Assembly: GCA_013215055.1 (NCBI GenBank)
Contig: JABSRQ010000011.1
Coordinates: 37,939-101,938 of the forward strand
Source: Pseudomonadales bacterium
GTDB lineage: Bacteria; Pseudomonadota; Gammaproteobacteria; Pseudomonadales; DT-91
Direction: 5' to 3'
DNA: 64,000 nt
The position numbers were made by a program, and so were the translations under genes. Shown in pieces: positions 26,966 through 36,231 of this stretch. A model generated the notes under the pieces. It was given only the letters and a program-made list of their open reading frames with translations. It did no database searches and was not told where the DNA came from. Within the stretch, counting starts at the first letter, position 1. Each line of letters begins with the position of its first letter.

Positions 26966-27307
26966 ATGACCACACTTGATGCCTGCCCGAAATGTAGCTC
27001 AGAACTTGTCTATCAGGATCAAAATTTATTGATTTTCCCGGAATGTGCGCATGAATGGTACCCGGACGAAGTGCTGGTCGATGAAGAGGCTGTGACGGTA
27101 AAAGATGCCAACGGCAGACTTCTCGCAGAAGGTGACAAAGTCACACTCATTAAAGACTTGAGGGTTAAAAGTAGCTCTCAAGTGCTTAAAATAGGTACGA
27201 AGGCGCTGATCAGGCGCATCAAAGATGGCAAGGACCACGAGCTAGACTGCAGAGTCGATGGTGCAGGTGAAATGATGGTAACGGCTAAATTTGTCAAGAA
27301 AGCCTGA
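26966..27307 (+). CDS. PhnA/YjdM-family zinc-ribbon protein
   Basis: The 113-residue protein has the PhnA layout: N-terminal zinc ribbon (CPKC at 8-11, then PECAHEW) and a C-terminal PhnA domain (VKDANGRLLAEGDKVTLIKDLRVKSSSQVLKIGTKA). One oddity: the second zinc pair reads FPEC where relatives have CPEC, so one of the four Cys ligands is missing. YjdM/PhnA is unrelated to phosphonate hydrolysis despite its old name; its role is unknown. ATG at 26966 is preferred over TTG at 26963. Confidence 0.85.
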   Translation: MTTLDACPKCSSELVYQDQNLLIFPECAHEWYPDEVLVDEEAVTVKDANGRLLAEGDKVTLIKDLRVKSSSQVLKIGTKALIRRIKDGKDHELDCRVDGAGEMMVTAKFVKKA

Positions 27308-27421
27308 CATGACGACTTATTTCTATTGAATAGCAAACGGGCAAAGCTGCTTGGGTATTTCTGTCTGAAATACCGCAGTAGGCCTGGACTTTACGTGTTC
27401 TAGTTATTTATTGACCGGTGT

Positions 27422-28114
27422 CTATGCTCTATCGTTAGTGGTCTCAAGCGGCTGCTCCTGCGGTTTATCAGATGATAATTTCAGGCTTAATTTCAGCGTC
27501 ACGAATAATATTGCCAGGCTTAATAACAACCAGCTTCCCCCCCATAAAACCGTGGCTCCGCCAAATTCCTCGGCTAACATAAATGCATCAGAACGTAATG
27601 ATGAGCGGGCAATGGTATCGCTATAAATATCCAGTGGTACATAGAGCATACTGGTCATGCCAATCACGCGCAGGACAAAGTCATTGATGTGCATGGAAGC
27701 TTTGATACTCAAAATGATCATACAAATCGCTGTCAATACACTGAAGCCTAGAGCAAAAGCATCTCTGACAAAACATGCCGCAACGCCGAGGATAGTTAAA
27801 GCCAGACAAAACATGATGGCTTTATCGTATTTACTCGCGACGGCTAATAAGTAAATCACCACGCCCCAAACCAGAGAACCTAAATAGCCGGCGCTCAGCG
27901 TCAGAAACCGATTGCCGCCCAGCGATAGCACATGGCCACCTTGCATAGGATTGACCACCAACTCCACAACTTTCCCGCCGCTGGCGACAGTCATCAGCGC
28001 ATGGGATGATTCATGGAAAAACACCACTAACAACTTTAACGGATAGATGGCAGGTGTCGGCCAGAGCAGAAATACGGCGACGATAATGGCGAATAGAATG
28101 AGTAGAGGTTTCAC
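27422..28114 (-). CDS. M50-like integral membrane metalloprotease
   Basis: The 230-residue protein has about six hydrophobic helices and the zinc-binding HExxH motif as HESSH (VVFFHESSHALMTVASGGKVVELVVNP), followed by GGHVLSLGGNRFLTLSAGYLGS. This is the M50B-like (PF13398) group, related to site-2 proteases that cut within membranes. Members of this group are poorly characterised. No regulator or substrate gene adjoins, so a role is not stated. Confidence 0.8.
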   Translation of the reverse strand: MKPLLILFAIIVAVFLLWPTPAIYPLKLLVVFFHESSHALMTVASGGKVVELVVNPMQGGHVLSLGGNRFLTLSAGYLGSLVWGVVIYLLAVASKYDKAIMFCLALTILGVAACFVRDAFALGFSVLTAICMIILSIKASMHINDFVLRVIGMTSMLYVPLDIYSDTIARSSLRSDAFMLAEEFGGATVLWGGSWLLLSLAILFVTLKLSLKLSSDKPQEQPLETTNDRA

Positions 28115-28565
28115 AGGCCTTGATCCTTAATGCTGGGTGTTTTATCCGTCAGGGCTGACCGGACACATTGCTTATGGATACATCATACGGAGATATATTC
28201 AGCAAACAATATTTAAGCGTAAAAATAGAATCTGCCCCCCTGTACTTATTTAGTATATTGAAAGCAGGGCAAAGGATTTAGTGTGTTAGATAAGCGATCT
28301 GACCTCGAAAAATCAAGTAAAAACGGTAGCTCGCCAGTGTATCTGGCGTAGTTAATTTATCTGCAAGGTCTCGGTGATACTTTTCTCTCATCTAACATAT
28401 CAATACTATATGTTCCAAAGTGAGTTAAAGACAGTGGTTACATCAAAACTCGCTGTTAGCCGTTTCGTTTTTTTAGTCTTTATCAACAATGTCAGAAGGG
28501 AAAATGATCTGCTCTAAAATTTTTTTATTACTGCAGTAATCACAGCGAACCACCATTTATATTAA
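28115..28565. other. Intergenic region left of the IS30 element
   Basis: About 450 bp. CGCCAG-TGTAT-CTGGCG (28332-28348) is a short hairpin without a T tract. I see no credible gene; the IS30 element is inserted at its right edge. Confidence 0.45.
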
Positions 28566-29663
28566 TCGCAGATTCAACCTTGAAGTGCGACATAAGTTAA
28601 GCAGCCATTTTTGACAATGATCGATCCATCATTTCTGCTGCCGTTTTATATTCTAAAGTTTTTCGTGGTCGATTATTAATTTTGTAAACCGCCTCGTCAA
28701 TATCTTCTTGGCTAAGCTTTCTAAAATCGGTACCTTTGGGGAAATACTGCCGCAGTAAACCATTGGTATTTTCATTTAACCCCCGCTCCCAAGAGCTATA
28801 CGGATGAGCAAAATAAACCTTGGTATTTAACGCTTCAGCGAACCTTTCATGCCACGCAAACTCTTTACCATTATCCGCTGTAATCGAATGTACGCGGCCT
28901 ATTAAAGGCGTTAAAAGTTGAATAGTAGCAGCAGTGACGACGTCAGCTTGCTTGCTATCTACCAGCCTAGCTACAGTGAATAAAGTTTTGCGTTCTACGA
29001 TCGTTACAATCGCTCCTTTATGGCCTTTTCCAATGACAGTATCTATCTCCCAATCGCCTACACGTGTCTTTTTATCTACGACAGTTGGGCGCTTATCGAT
29101 ACTGATTTGGTTTTTAATTTGCCCGCGTGTGCTCTTACCGTTACGGCGTTTGTCGTACTTTTTTCCTTGGCGGCGAAGATGTGTGTGGAGATCACCACCT
29201 TGCTGTTTATCAGCCCAAATATGTTGGTAAATACGCTCATGACTGATGTACTCATTATCTTTCAAGAGACGTCCAGATATTTGCTCTGGGCTCCATTCCA
29301 AACGTATTAAATCATCAATTTTATCAATGAACACGGGTGTCATTTTAATGGCTTTCGCAGCTTCCTTGCGCCGAGTCAGAGCCTTTGATTCAGCTTGTTC
29401 AGGGCGGTAACCACGCAGCCCCGAGTTTCGATTTATCTCACGATAAATTGAGCTTTTATCACGCTTCAATCCATTCGCTATATCCAAAGCTGAGAAGCCT
29501 GCTTTTAATTCAGCTTGGATCTGGTATCTTTCATCTTTGGTTATCTGGTTATATTTTTTCATAGTGACTCAAATCTTGCCGGAAGAGAGAAGCTGGTAAA
29601 TATACCAGATAACCTCCTTTCTTCTAGGCTATATCGAGTCGCACTTATTTATTGAATCGGCGA
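28566..29663 (-). mobile_element. IS30-family insertion sequence, apparently intact
   Basis: The element is ~1098 bp with one transposase frame. Its ends are 26-bp imperfect inverted repeats (20 of 26 matching) with the shared blocks TCGC, GATTCAA and AAGTGCGAC, at 28566-28591 and 29638-29663. ATATTAA occurs immediately outside both ends (28559-28565 and 29664-29670) and is a candidate target duplication, though longer than the 2-3 bp usual in the family. No gene is visibly interrupted. Confidence 0.85.
28597..29562 (-). CDS. IS30-family transposase
   Basis: The 321-residue protein has the IS30 N-terminal HTH_38 (MKKYNQITKDERYQIQAEL, ALDIANGLKRDKSSIYREINRN), then the DDE integrase core: VGDWEIDTVIG (first D), ITADNGKEF (second D), and the ...ERGLNENTNGLLRQYFPKGTDF segment with the catalytic E. 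It ends with the typical INNRPRKTLEYKTAAE. The frame is unbroken and both ends of the element are present, so it may still be active. Confidence 0.95.
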   Translation of the reverse strand: MKKYNQITKDERYQIQAELKAGFSALDIANGLKRDKSSIYREINRNSGLRGYRPEQAESKALTRRKEAAKAIKMTPVFIDKIDDLIRLEWSPEQISGRLLKDNEYISHERIYQHIWADKQQGGDLHTHLRRQGKKYDKRRNGKSTRGQIKNQISIDKRPTVVDKKTRVGDWEIDTVIGKGHKGAIVTIVERKTLFTVARLVDSKQADVVTAATIQLLTPLIGRVHSITADNGKEFAWHERFAEALNTKVYFAHPYSSWERGLNENTNGLLRQYFPKGTDFRKLSQEDIDEAVYKINNRPRKTLEYKTAAEMMDRSLSKMAA

Positions 29664-30055
29664 ATATTAAAGACTGCTGGTGACACAAAAGTGTGCTTTA
29701 AGAATCACTGCTAAAACCTAACTGTTTTAGGTACTGTATAGGGTGATTTTGTATCAACGTCAGACAAACTAATTCCTAGTTTGTAGTAAGGTAGTTTGCC
29801 TGAAATGAGGCTTAAGCGGCCGTTGGGGTATAAGAAGAACAACCGTGATTGTCGGTATTCACAGAATGTATAGCAATAGTTATACGAGTTAATGTCAATT
29901 CGACAAACAGCCCCAATAGCGTGTATAGATCTATCAAAGTAACCTGTTTGAAGTCTTAATTCTATTAAATAGTTGGTCGACAAAAGGGTTAGGGCATTTT
30001 CGAAAAAATACTTTATGGCACTAAAAATCATCAGATCAACGTGGCAACTACGTGA
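29664..30055. other. Region right of the IS30 element
   Basis: About 390 bp. A 106-codon minus-strand frame (29711-30031) has no recognisable domain and poor codon character, so I do not call it a gene. The left edge is the repeated ATATTAA of the IS30 element. Confidence 0.35.
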
Positions 30056-30217
30056 TTAAACTTGGTGGTGGGCCGTGGGGCTCAGGAATATGAAAGGCTG
30101 ATGGTAAATGTGCAGGGGGGGGATTTACATGGTCCAAGATCTTTTTAACCACAAGTGGGTCTTTGATTGTGGCAATGATTTTAACCTTACCATCACATTT
30201 CTTGCACTCTTCTATGT
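30056..30217 (-). pseudogene. Second IS91-type transposase remnant, extreme C-terminus
   Basis: On the minus strand, DIEECKKCDGKVKIIATIKDP followed by LVVKKILDHVNPP aligns with the same region of the remnant at 22.0 kb (IDIEICSQCGGSVKIISTIKDP, then IVIKRILDHI). It ends at a stop at 30056. The frame is continuous over ~54 codons. Only this tail remains, and the differences show it comes from a different copy rather than a recent duplication. The 197-bp repeat is not found beyond its stop. Confidence 0.75.
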
Positions 30218-30347
30218 CTTTTACTTTAGATCAAAAAGTAATTTTAGGTAAGTTTTTATTCCTTTTTTAAAAAACTCAATGAATTACAAGGATTATCTTT
30301 TTTGCTGTCTATACTTCTGTGAGAATTAATTGTGTAATTATGGAGAA

Positions 30348-30710
30348 ATGATGGCTGAAACCTTATTCGATAAATACGGTGGTTTTGAAACATTCACTCA
30401 GGTTGTTACAAAATTTTATCAAAAAATACTCGATAATGAACAGGTCGAGCATTATTTTTCTAATACCAATATGGATAGTTTGATAGCACATCAGACTAAT
30501 TTTTTGGCAAAGGTATTAGGTGGGCCAGATAAATATGAAGGCAGAGACCTTAAAACCGTTCATGCTCCTTTCAATATTACAGCAGCAGACTTTTCTGAAG
30601 TGGCCGATTTATTAGAGGAAGCACTTGATGAGGGGGGGGTGGAAGAAGCAGATATAGCCATAATTTTATCCGCCGTCTCAGGGTTGCAAGATAAAATTGT
30701 TAGCAGCTAA
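30348..30710 (+). CDS. Truncated haemoglobin (group 1)
   Basis: The ~120-residue product has the 2-on-2 globin layout: helix B ([23 protein letters not shown]), then [42 protein letters not shown]. In the last segment the His of TVHAPFNI is at the proximal haem-ligand position, followed by the family-typical hydrophobic helices. The ATG at 30348 is preceded by GGAGA. Group 1 members bind O2, NO or CO for detoxification, storage or sensing. Its stop is 10 bp before a histidine kinase start, so the two are almost certainly one operon; a sensing or delivery role for that kinase is an inference. Confidence 0.88.
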   Translation: MMAETLFDKYGGFETFTQVVTKFYQKILDNEQVEHYFSNTNMDSLIAHQTNFLAKVLGGPDKYEGRDLKTVHAPFNITAADFSEVADLLEEALDEGGVEEADIAIILSAVSGLQDKIVSS

Positions 30711-30720
30711 CGATCTTATT

Positions 30721-32343
30721 ATGCAACCTCCCAATAACAACACTGGCTTGGAAAAACATCCCTATAGACTCATTGAAACACTTGATAACCTGGATCAAGG
30801 CATAGGTTTATGTAGAGTTGATGATTTACGTATTATTGAAGCTAATCATACCCTGACTACCTGGCTAAACCTTAAATCCGGGCAAGATGAAACGCTGGAT
30901 AATTTCTTTGATGACGATGAAATCAGGCGTATTTATAAATCAATCGTAAAAAATAGAAAGCTACGTTTTTCTAAAAGTTTTGCTATTAAGGAACGTAATC
31001 AAAATATCGATTTCAATGTAAAAACACTAATACTATCAGATGATCACTCCTACCTTTTTATGCAAGGTGTGATCAATAATGCCGATGTAGAAAAAGAAAA
31101 CATGAGAAAGCATCACAGTATTTTGTCTGAACAACATAATCAACAACTCAGAGAAGCCAAGGATAATGCAGAAATAGCGAACAAGGCTAAATCGGAATTC
31201 CTCGCCAATATGAGTCATGAATTACGAACCCCGATGAATGGTGTTTTAGGTATGGCCCAGTTATTGTCAAATACTGCCTTAACTCAAGTCCAGGCTAAGC
31301 ACGTAAAATTGATAAAAACTTCTGGAGAGCAATTACTTTCAGTGATCAATGAGGTGCTGGACTTTTCCAAACTTGAATCTGAAAAGCTTGAATTGCATGA
31401 ACAAGCATGTGATTTACAATCGCTGGTCAGTGAAGTGCTAGAGATATCCTCTGCCAGCAATCAAAAACCAGGCTTAGATATTCGTACACGCTTTTATCAA
31501 GAAAATTATCCTATCGTGAATGTGGACGATGTCAGATTAAAACAGGTTTTGATGAACTTAACCAATAATGCTATTAAATTTACAGAGAGTGGATTTGTAG
31601 AACTTAGCTTGTCCTTACTATCAGAAGAGAGTGGTTTTTGTCAGCTGGATTTTAAGGTGCGAGACAGCGGTATCGGATTAGATGAGGATAAAATATCCCA
31701 TTTATTTCTGGCGTTTACCCAGCATGATTCTTCCACAACTCGTCGCTTTGGTGGTACAGGTTTAGGTTTAAGCATTAGTCGTCAACTGGTAGAGCTCATG
31801 GGTGGAGAGATTTCCGCGAGTGGAAAACTCGGTGAGGGTAGTGAATTTACAGTGCTGCTGACATTACCCATCATCAATACCCCCGAGCTTGTGGAGATAG
31901 AAAACGCTATAAGTGCGTTCGAGCATGACAATACGTTATCGGGTAAAAAAGTACTTATCGTTGAAGAAAATAAGTTAAACCGTGAGGTCATCATCATGGC
32001 CTTAGAAGATACTGAAGCTGAAATTTTAATCGCCGAAGATGGCCAACAAGCTATTGATACATTCAAAAATAATCATATTGATCTTATTTTAATGGACTGC
32101 CTGATGCCACAGATGGACGGCTTTCAAGTCTGTAAAAAAATACGTTTCTTAGAAGCTGAAATGGAACATGTTCCTATCATAGCTATTATTGCAAGCACAT
32201 CAGAAGCACTTAAAGAAAAATGCAGGCACTCTGGCATGGATGACATCATGTTAAAACCTTTTGAATTTGACGACCTACTCAACAAGGTTTGTTATTGGGT
32301 TAATCCGCGATTGAATTCCGATCATGTGCACAACAGTATTTGA
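30721..32343 (+). CDS. PAS-containing hybrid histidine kinase, cytoplasmic
   Basis: I chose ATG at 30721, 10 bp after the globin stop; the frame is also open upstream from TTG 30697. The 540-residue protein has an N-terminal PAS-like region ([29 protein letters not shown], residues ~20-130), then a coiled linker, HisKA with His in NMSHELRTP (~165), HATPase with N box NLTNNAIKF and G box [11 protein letters not shown], and a receiver at ~408-525 with Asp in [11 protein letters not shown]. No membrane helix is seen, so it is soluble. The receiver lacks the usual DD pair ([10 protein letters not shown]: one D is replaced by E-E), which may alter Mg binding. It is likely co-transcribed with the globin gene and functions as its partner. 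Confidence 0.85.
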   Translation: MQPPNNNTGLEKHPYRLIETLDNLDQGIGLCRVDDLRIIEANHTLTTWLNLKSGQDETLDNFFDDDEIRRIYKSIVKNRKLRFSKSFAIKERNQNIDFNVKTLILSDDHSYLFMQGVINNADVEKENMRKHHSILSEQHNQQLREAKDNAEIANKAKSEFLANMSHELRTPMNGVLGMAQLLSNTALTQVQAKHVKLIKTSGEQLLSVINEVLDFSKLESEKLELHEQACDLQSLVSEVLEISSASNQKPGLDIRTRFYQENYPIVNVDDVRLKQVLMNLTNNAIKFTESGFVELSLSLLSEESGFCQLDFKVRDSGIGLDEDKISHLFLAFTQHDSSTTRRFGGTGLGLSISRQLVELMGGEISASGKLGEGSEFTVLLTLPIINTPELVEIENAISAFEHDNTLSGKKVLIVEENKLNREVIIMALEDTEAEILIAEDGQQAIDTFKNNHIDLILMDCLMPQMDGFQVCKKIRFLEAEMEHVPIIAIIASTSEALKEKCRHSGMDDIMLKPFEFDDLLNKVCYWVNPRLNSDHVHNSI

Positions 32344-32576
32344 ATATTCTGAGGGAACTCTGAATGATTTAGCATCTCTGCTAGCAGTGCTTGGGCATCA
32401 GGTACTTGAAAGCAGGCGGAAAAACATATTTAGATGAAGGACGTCTAACAAATCAATAATGTACATGCATTTTCCCTCACTAAGTAAAAGTTCATTAGTT
32501 ATGTCTACACTGGAAACTGCATCCATGAATTATTCATCGGGAGTGATGCATTTTTTCAAGAAGGATTAAATACGGT

Positions 32577-35465
32577 ATGACTGAAGGTTACGGATCATGG
32601 AAATTCCGATTATCCCGCTTCATCAGTGCACACACTCTACTGATAATATCGATTGTAATGATCAGCTGTATATTTATGGCCTTTTTTTACTCATCTCACA
32701 CATCAAATATAATGATTCGAGATAATTCAGTAAACGGGGCAAAACGATACCTGGAGGCGTTGTCAGAATTTCGAACCTTATACACTTCTGAAGTCATTAA
32801 AACCGCTAAAGAACAAGGTATAACGATTACCCATGATTACTTGAATCAGGAAAATGCTATTCCTTTACCGGCTACATTTAGCATGATGCTGGGCGAGAGA
32901 ATAGGTCAACATCAATCGGGAGCAAAAACCTTTCTTTATAGCCGTCACCCCTTTCCATGGCGTAAGAAAGAGAATCAGAAATTATTTAGCCAGTCTTTTC
33001 CGCAAGATGCCTGGAAGGCTTTAAATCATCAGCCTGAAACGGCCTTTTACCGATTTGAAACATTCGATGGTCGTGCATCAATTCGCTATGCAGTCGCGGA
33101 TAGAATGCGAGAATCCTGTATAGACTGTCATAATAACCATGCGGATACCCCTAAAAACGATTGGCAAGTGGGGGATGTTCGCGGTGTTATGGAAGTCATT
33201 CTTCCCGTGGATGTGGCCCAATCCCAAGTGAGTAGTAACATCCGTGGTACATTTTTAATACTGGGCTTAATGTCGGTATTGATGGTCTGCATTTTATCTC
33301 TGGTTTTTAACCGATTGAAAAAAGATCAAAAAGACCTATTCGCAAAGAATGAGGTTCTAATACACCAGAAAGATGAGATTGAAATTCAAAATACCGCTCT
33401 TAATACAGCTAAACAAAGTATTGAACATCAACGTGATGAATTAATTCTATCCAATCAATATAAATCAGAATTTCTCGCTTGTATGAGTCATGAAATCAGA
33501 ACGCCCATTAATGGTATTTTAGGCATGTTAAGCCTATTAAATAAATCTCCATTAAATAGTGATCAGCAACGTAAAACCGGACTGGCTTTATCCAGCGCAG
33601 AGTCGCTAATCTCATTGATTAACGACATTCTTGACTTCTCAAAAGTGGATGCAGGAAAAATGGAGTTGGAAGCATTAGACTTTAATCTTCGCACACAACT
33701 TGAAATGTTAACCGGCTCTCAGGCCTTAAAAGCACAGGGAAAGGGGGTGGAATTAATCCTGGATATCTCAGCCATAACTGACACCATGGTTTTAGGAGAC
33801 CCCAGCCGCATACGTCAAGTTTTTACCAATCTGATCACGAATGCCATCAAATTCACTGAAACTGGTGAAGTAAAAATTCAAGTAGCGTTGATAGAAACAG
33901 ATGATAATACTTTAATGCTAAATGCTTCCATTACCGATACAGGGATAGGCATTCCAGAAGAAGGTCTGAAGGCATTGTTCGACTCATTCACACAAGTTGA
34001 TGCGTCAACAACACGTCAATACGGAGGCACAGGGCTGGGTTTAAGTATTGTTAAAAAACTCTGTGAACTGATGAAGGGAGATGTTTCGGTAACAAGTAAA
34101 CTGGGTAAAGGCAGTTGTTTCTCTGTATCTATTCCCATGCTACCCAGCAATAGTTCCGAATCTTCAGCACCTGATTTTGATGTGTCCGGTTTATCTTTAT
34201 TGATAGTGGATGATAATAATAGTCAGGCTGATACTCTTGCTAAACAACTAAGAGCCTGGGGGGTGGAGGTCACCATCGCTATCGGAGCTAAGGCTGCATT
34301 AATAAAGTGTACAAGACGACTGCATAATAATTCTCAGTCACTTTTTGATGCCGCATTCATAGATTTTAACATGCCCGATATAGACGGTTCACAGCTATGT
34401 AAATTATTGAACGCCAATGAACAATATCAATCCATGAAATTAATCCTGATGACGCTCTCTTCCCAGGCAAGTAATAATTATATGGATTCTATCGGCTGCC
34501 ATGCCAGCTTTCCAAAACCAATCAATAGCAAAGATTTAATCACGGCTTTGAAATGTATTATGACTTTAGGCGAGTCTAATGATGAAACTGATTCCCGATT
34601 GATGAATATTGAAGAATCAAAGCTGGTGAACGATCAACAAATGAGTCAACACCCATGGCCTGAAGATTGCCGTATTTTGTTAGTTGATGATAACCATATA
34701 AACTTAGAAGTTGCCTTGGGAATTCTTGCTGAAATAGGGCTAACAGCAGATATTGCAAACAACGGTCAAGAAGCTATCGAGTGTCTTAATCAAACCCTGG
34801 AAAATGACTTTTATACCTTGATCTTACTGGATTGCCAGATGCCGGTCATGGATGGATACATGGCGAGTAAAGCTATACGAGAAGGGTTTTCTGGAGAAAA
34901 CTATAAGAATATCACTATTATTGCTATGACGGCTAACGCCATGGCAGGAGACCGGGAAAAGTGTCTACAGGCGGGTATGAATGACTATTTAAGTAAACCT
35001 ATTAATAATATAGACATGCTAAGCATGTTGAAAAAATGGTTATTAAATGTTGATACAGAGCCTAAAATTACCAAGACATATGCAGCGAAAGAAACGAAGA
35101 GATCGGAGACTCTGGTAATATGGGATCAACAAGATGCTCTGAAAAGATTCGGCTCAAAAGAAAAGAGACTGTTTCGTATAGCCTCTTTATTCCTACAAGA
35201 TGCTTCTATAGAGCTAAAAAAACTGGAATCATTTGTGGCTCAAGAAAGTTGGTCAGATATCAGTAATCAAGCACATAACATTAAAGGCATGGCTGCTAAT
35301 ATATCAGCATATAAACTTGCCCATATTGCCCATTTAATGGAAGGAAATACTAAAGATGCTCCAGATATTAATGAGGTTCATGATCAGTGTAGAAAAATAA
35401 GAGTTGCTATTGATGAGGTATGCCAGAAAATTGAACAATATCTCGCAGACTCAACTAATAAGTGA
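32577..35465 (+). CDS. Membrane hybrid histidine kinase with periplasmic c-type haem domain
   Basis: This 962-residue protein starts with a membrane helix (~16-39). A periplasmic Tll0287-like domain (~45-215) follows, with the haem c motif C-I-D-C-H at residues 181-185 (RESCIDCHNNH), and then a second helix (~223-245). The cytoplasmic part is: a coiled linker; HisKA with His ~305 (CMSHEIRTPINGIL); HATPase ([25 protein letters not shown]); a first receiver at ~540-660 (LLIVDDNNSQ, IDFNMPDIDG); a second at ~690-820 (ILLVDDNHIN, LLDCQMPVMDG, Asp ~751); and an HPt domain with His ~898 (QAHNIKGMAANIS). This is a complete internal phosphorelay. Haem c on the sensor side suggests redox or gas sensing. 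The globin-kinase operon ends 230 bp before it. Confidence 0.88.
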   Translation: MTEGYGSWKFRLSRFISAHTLLIISIVMISCIFMAFFYSSHTSNIMIRDNSVNGAKRYLEALSEFRTLYTSEVIKTAKEQGITITHDYLNQENAIPLPATFSMMLGERIGQHQSGAKTFLYSRHPFPWRKKENQKLFSQSFPQDAWKALNHQPETAFYRFETFDGRASIRYAVADRMRESCIDCHNNHADTPKNDWQVGDVRGVMEVILPVDVAQSQVSSNIRGTFLILGLMSVLMVCILSLVFNRLKKDQKDLFAKNEVLIHQKDEIEIQNTALNTAKQSIEHQRDELILSNQYKSEFLACMSHEIRTPINGILGMLSLLNKSPLNSDQQRKTGLALSSAESLISLINDILDFSKVDAGKMELEALDFNLRTQLEMLTGSQALKAQGKGVELILDISAITDTMVLGDPSRIRQVFTNLITNAIKFTETGEVKIQVALIETDDNTLMLNASITDTGIGIPEEGLKALFDSFTQVDASTTRQYGGTGLGLSIVKKLCELMKGDVSVTSKLGKGSCFSVSIPMLPSNSSESSAPDFDVSGLSLLIVDDNNSQADTLAKQLRAWGVEVTIAIGAKAALIKCTRRLHNNSQSLFDAAFIDFNMPDIDGSQLCKLLNANEQYQSMKLILMTLSSQASNNYMDSIGCHASFPKPINSKDLITALKCIMTLGESNDETDSRLMNIEESKLVNDQQMSQHPWPEDCRILLVDDNHINLEVALGILAEIGLTADIANNGQEAIECLNQTLENDFYTLILLDCQMPVMDGYMASKAIREGFSGENYKNITIIAMTANAMAGDREKCLQAGMNDYLSKPINNIDMLSMLKKWLLNVDTEPKITKTYAAKETKRSETLVIWDQQDALKRFGSKEKRLFRIASLFLQDASIELKKLESFVAQESWSDISNQAHNIKGMAANISAYKLAHIAHLMEGNTKDAPDINEVHDQCRKIRVAIDEVCQKIEQYLADSTNK

Positions 35466-35789
35466 GACCCAGCCTAGCTTGTGATGAGAGGGGTTATCTA
35501 ATCTATTTATCAGACTCCCTCACCCGGTAAGATTAGAGCCAATATGGATAAACAAAACCAGATACCCACGATAAATGATTCCCTCTGATTTAAAAGCAGG
35601 ATATACGCCGAATCATTTTTTATTATCGTATTATGCCCAGCTAATCGGACTTTAAAATTCTTAATTGATATTACCGCCGCTAAGCCTGCAGTTTCATCAG
35701 CAAGCTTGGATGGCGGTTGTAAGCACGTCTAAAAAACGAGGACTAACGGTTCCCCAAAAATCCGGTATGCCCGGCTTTGAAATTAATAT
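35466..35789. other. Intergenic region between convergent genes
   Basis: About 320 bp between the convergent haem kinase and phosphate-binding-like genes. I see no gene or clear terminator; short GC-rich inverted pieces only. Confidence 0.45.
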
Positions 35790-36221
35790 TTATTCTGAAA
35801 AGGTATAAACAACCTTAACACTGTCATCAACATCGTCTTTATTCATATAGGCAATCGCGTTGATGTTTTCAGAGATGATTTCTTTAATTCTCTCGGCAGA
35901 CGCTACCGTCTTAGGGGGTTTAGCTCGGGATGAAAACAGCATACGTGCCCAATAAGCATTTAAACGTGATTCATTTTTGTTTAAAACCTTATCAACAAAA
36001 AGTGCGCGGTTGTCATTACCTTCGGGCAAGTCATAGGCTGAAACCGTTTTACCATTTGAGAAAGCCTTCTCTTTACCGAGGAATATTTTGCGTATTTCGC
36101 TACGATTCAGCAGGCTCTGATTTTCTGGATTAACCACCACCGCAACAGTATTGGCAGTAGCAGAAACACTGATGAAGAGCATTATTGAGCAGACGATATG
36201 GAATAAGATGTTCTTTTTCAT
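35790..36221 (-). CDS. Small PstS-like periplasmic protein
   Basis: The 143-residue protein begins with a signal peptide (ILFHIVCSIMLFISVSATANT). Its mature part resembles the first lobe of the phosphate-binding PBP-like domain: VAVVVNPENQSLLNRSEIRKIFLGKEKAFSNGKTVSAYDLPEGNDNRALF, then YWARMLFSSRAKPPKTVASAERI and INAIAYMNKDDVDD. Full PstS proteins have two lobes and about 300 residues, so this single-lobe type is a shorter, different group. It starts 10 bp after the porin gene ends on the same strand and forms an operon with it. Binding an anion for an adjacent sensor or porin is possible but not shown. Confidence 0.72.
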   Translation of the reverse strand: MKKNILFHIVCSIMLFISVSATANTVAVVVNPENQSLLNRSEIRKIFLGKEKAFSNGKTVSAYDLPEGNDNRALFVDKVLNKNESRLNAYWARMLFSSRAKPPKTVASAERIKEIISENINAIAYMNKDDVDDSVKVVYTFSE

Positions 36222-36231
36222 GATGGCCTCC

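Noticed and set aside
29711..30031. 106-codon minus-strand frame right of the IS30 element
   Set aside because: Tyr/Cys-rich without recognisable domain or ribosome site; in a region of decayed mobile DNA. Not supported as a gene.
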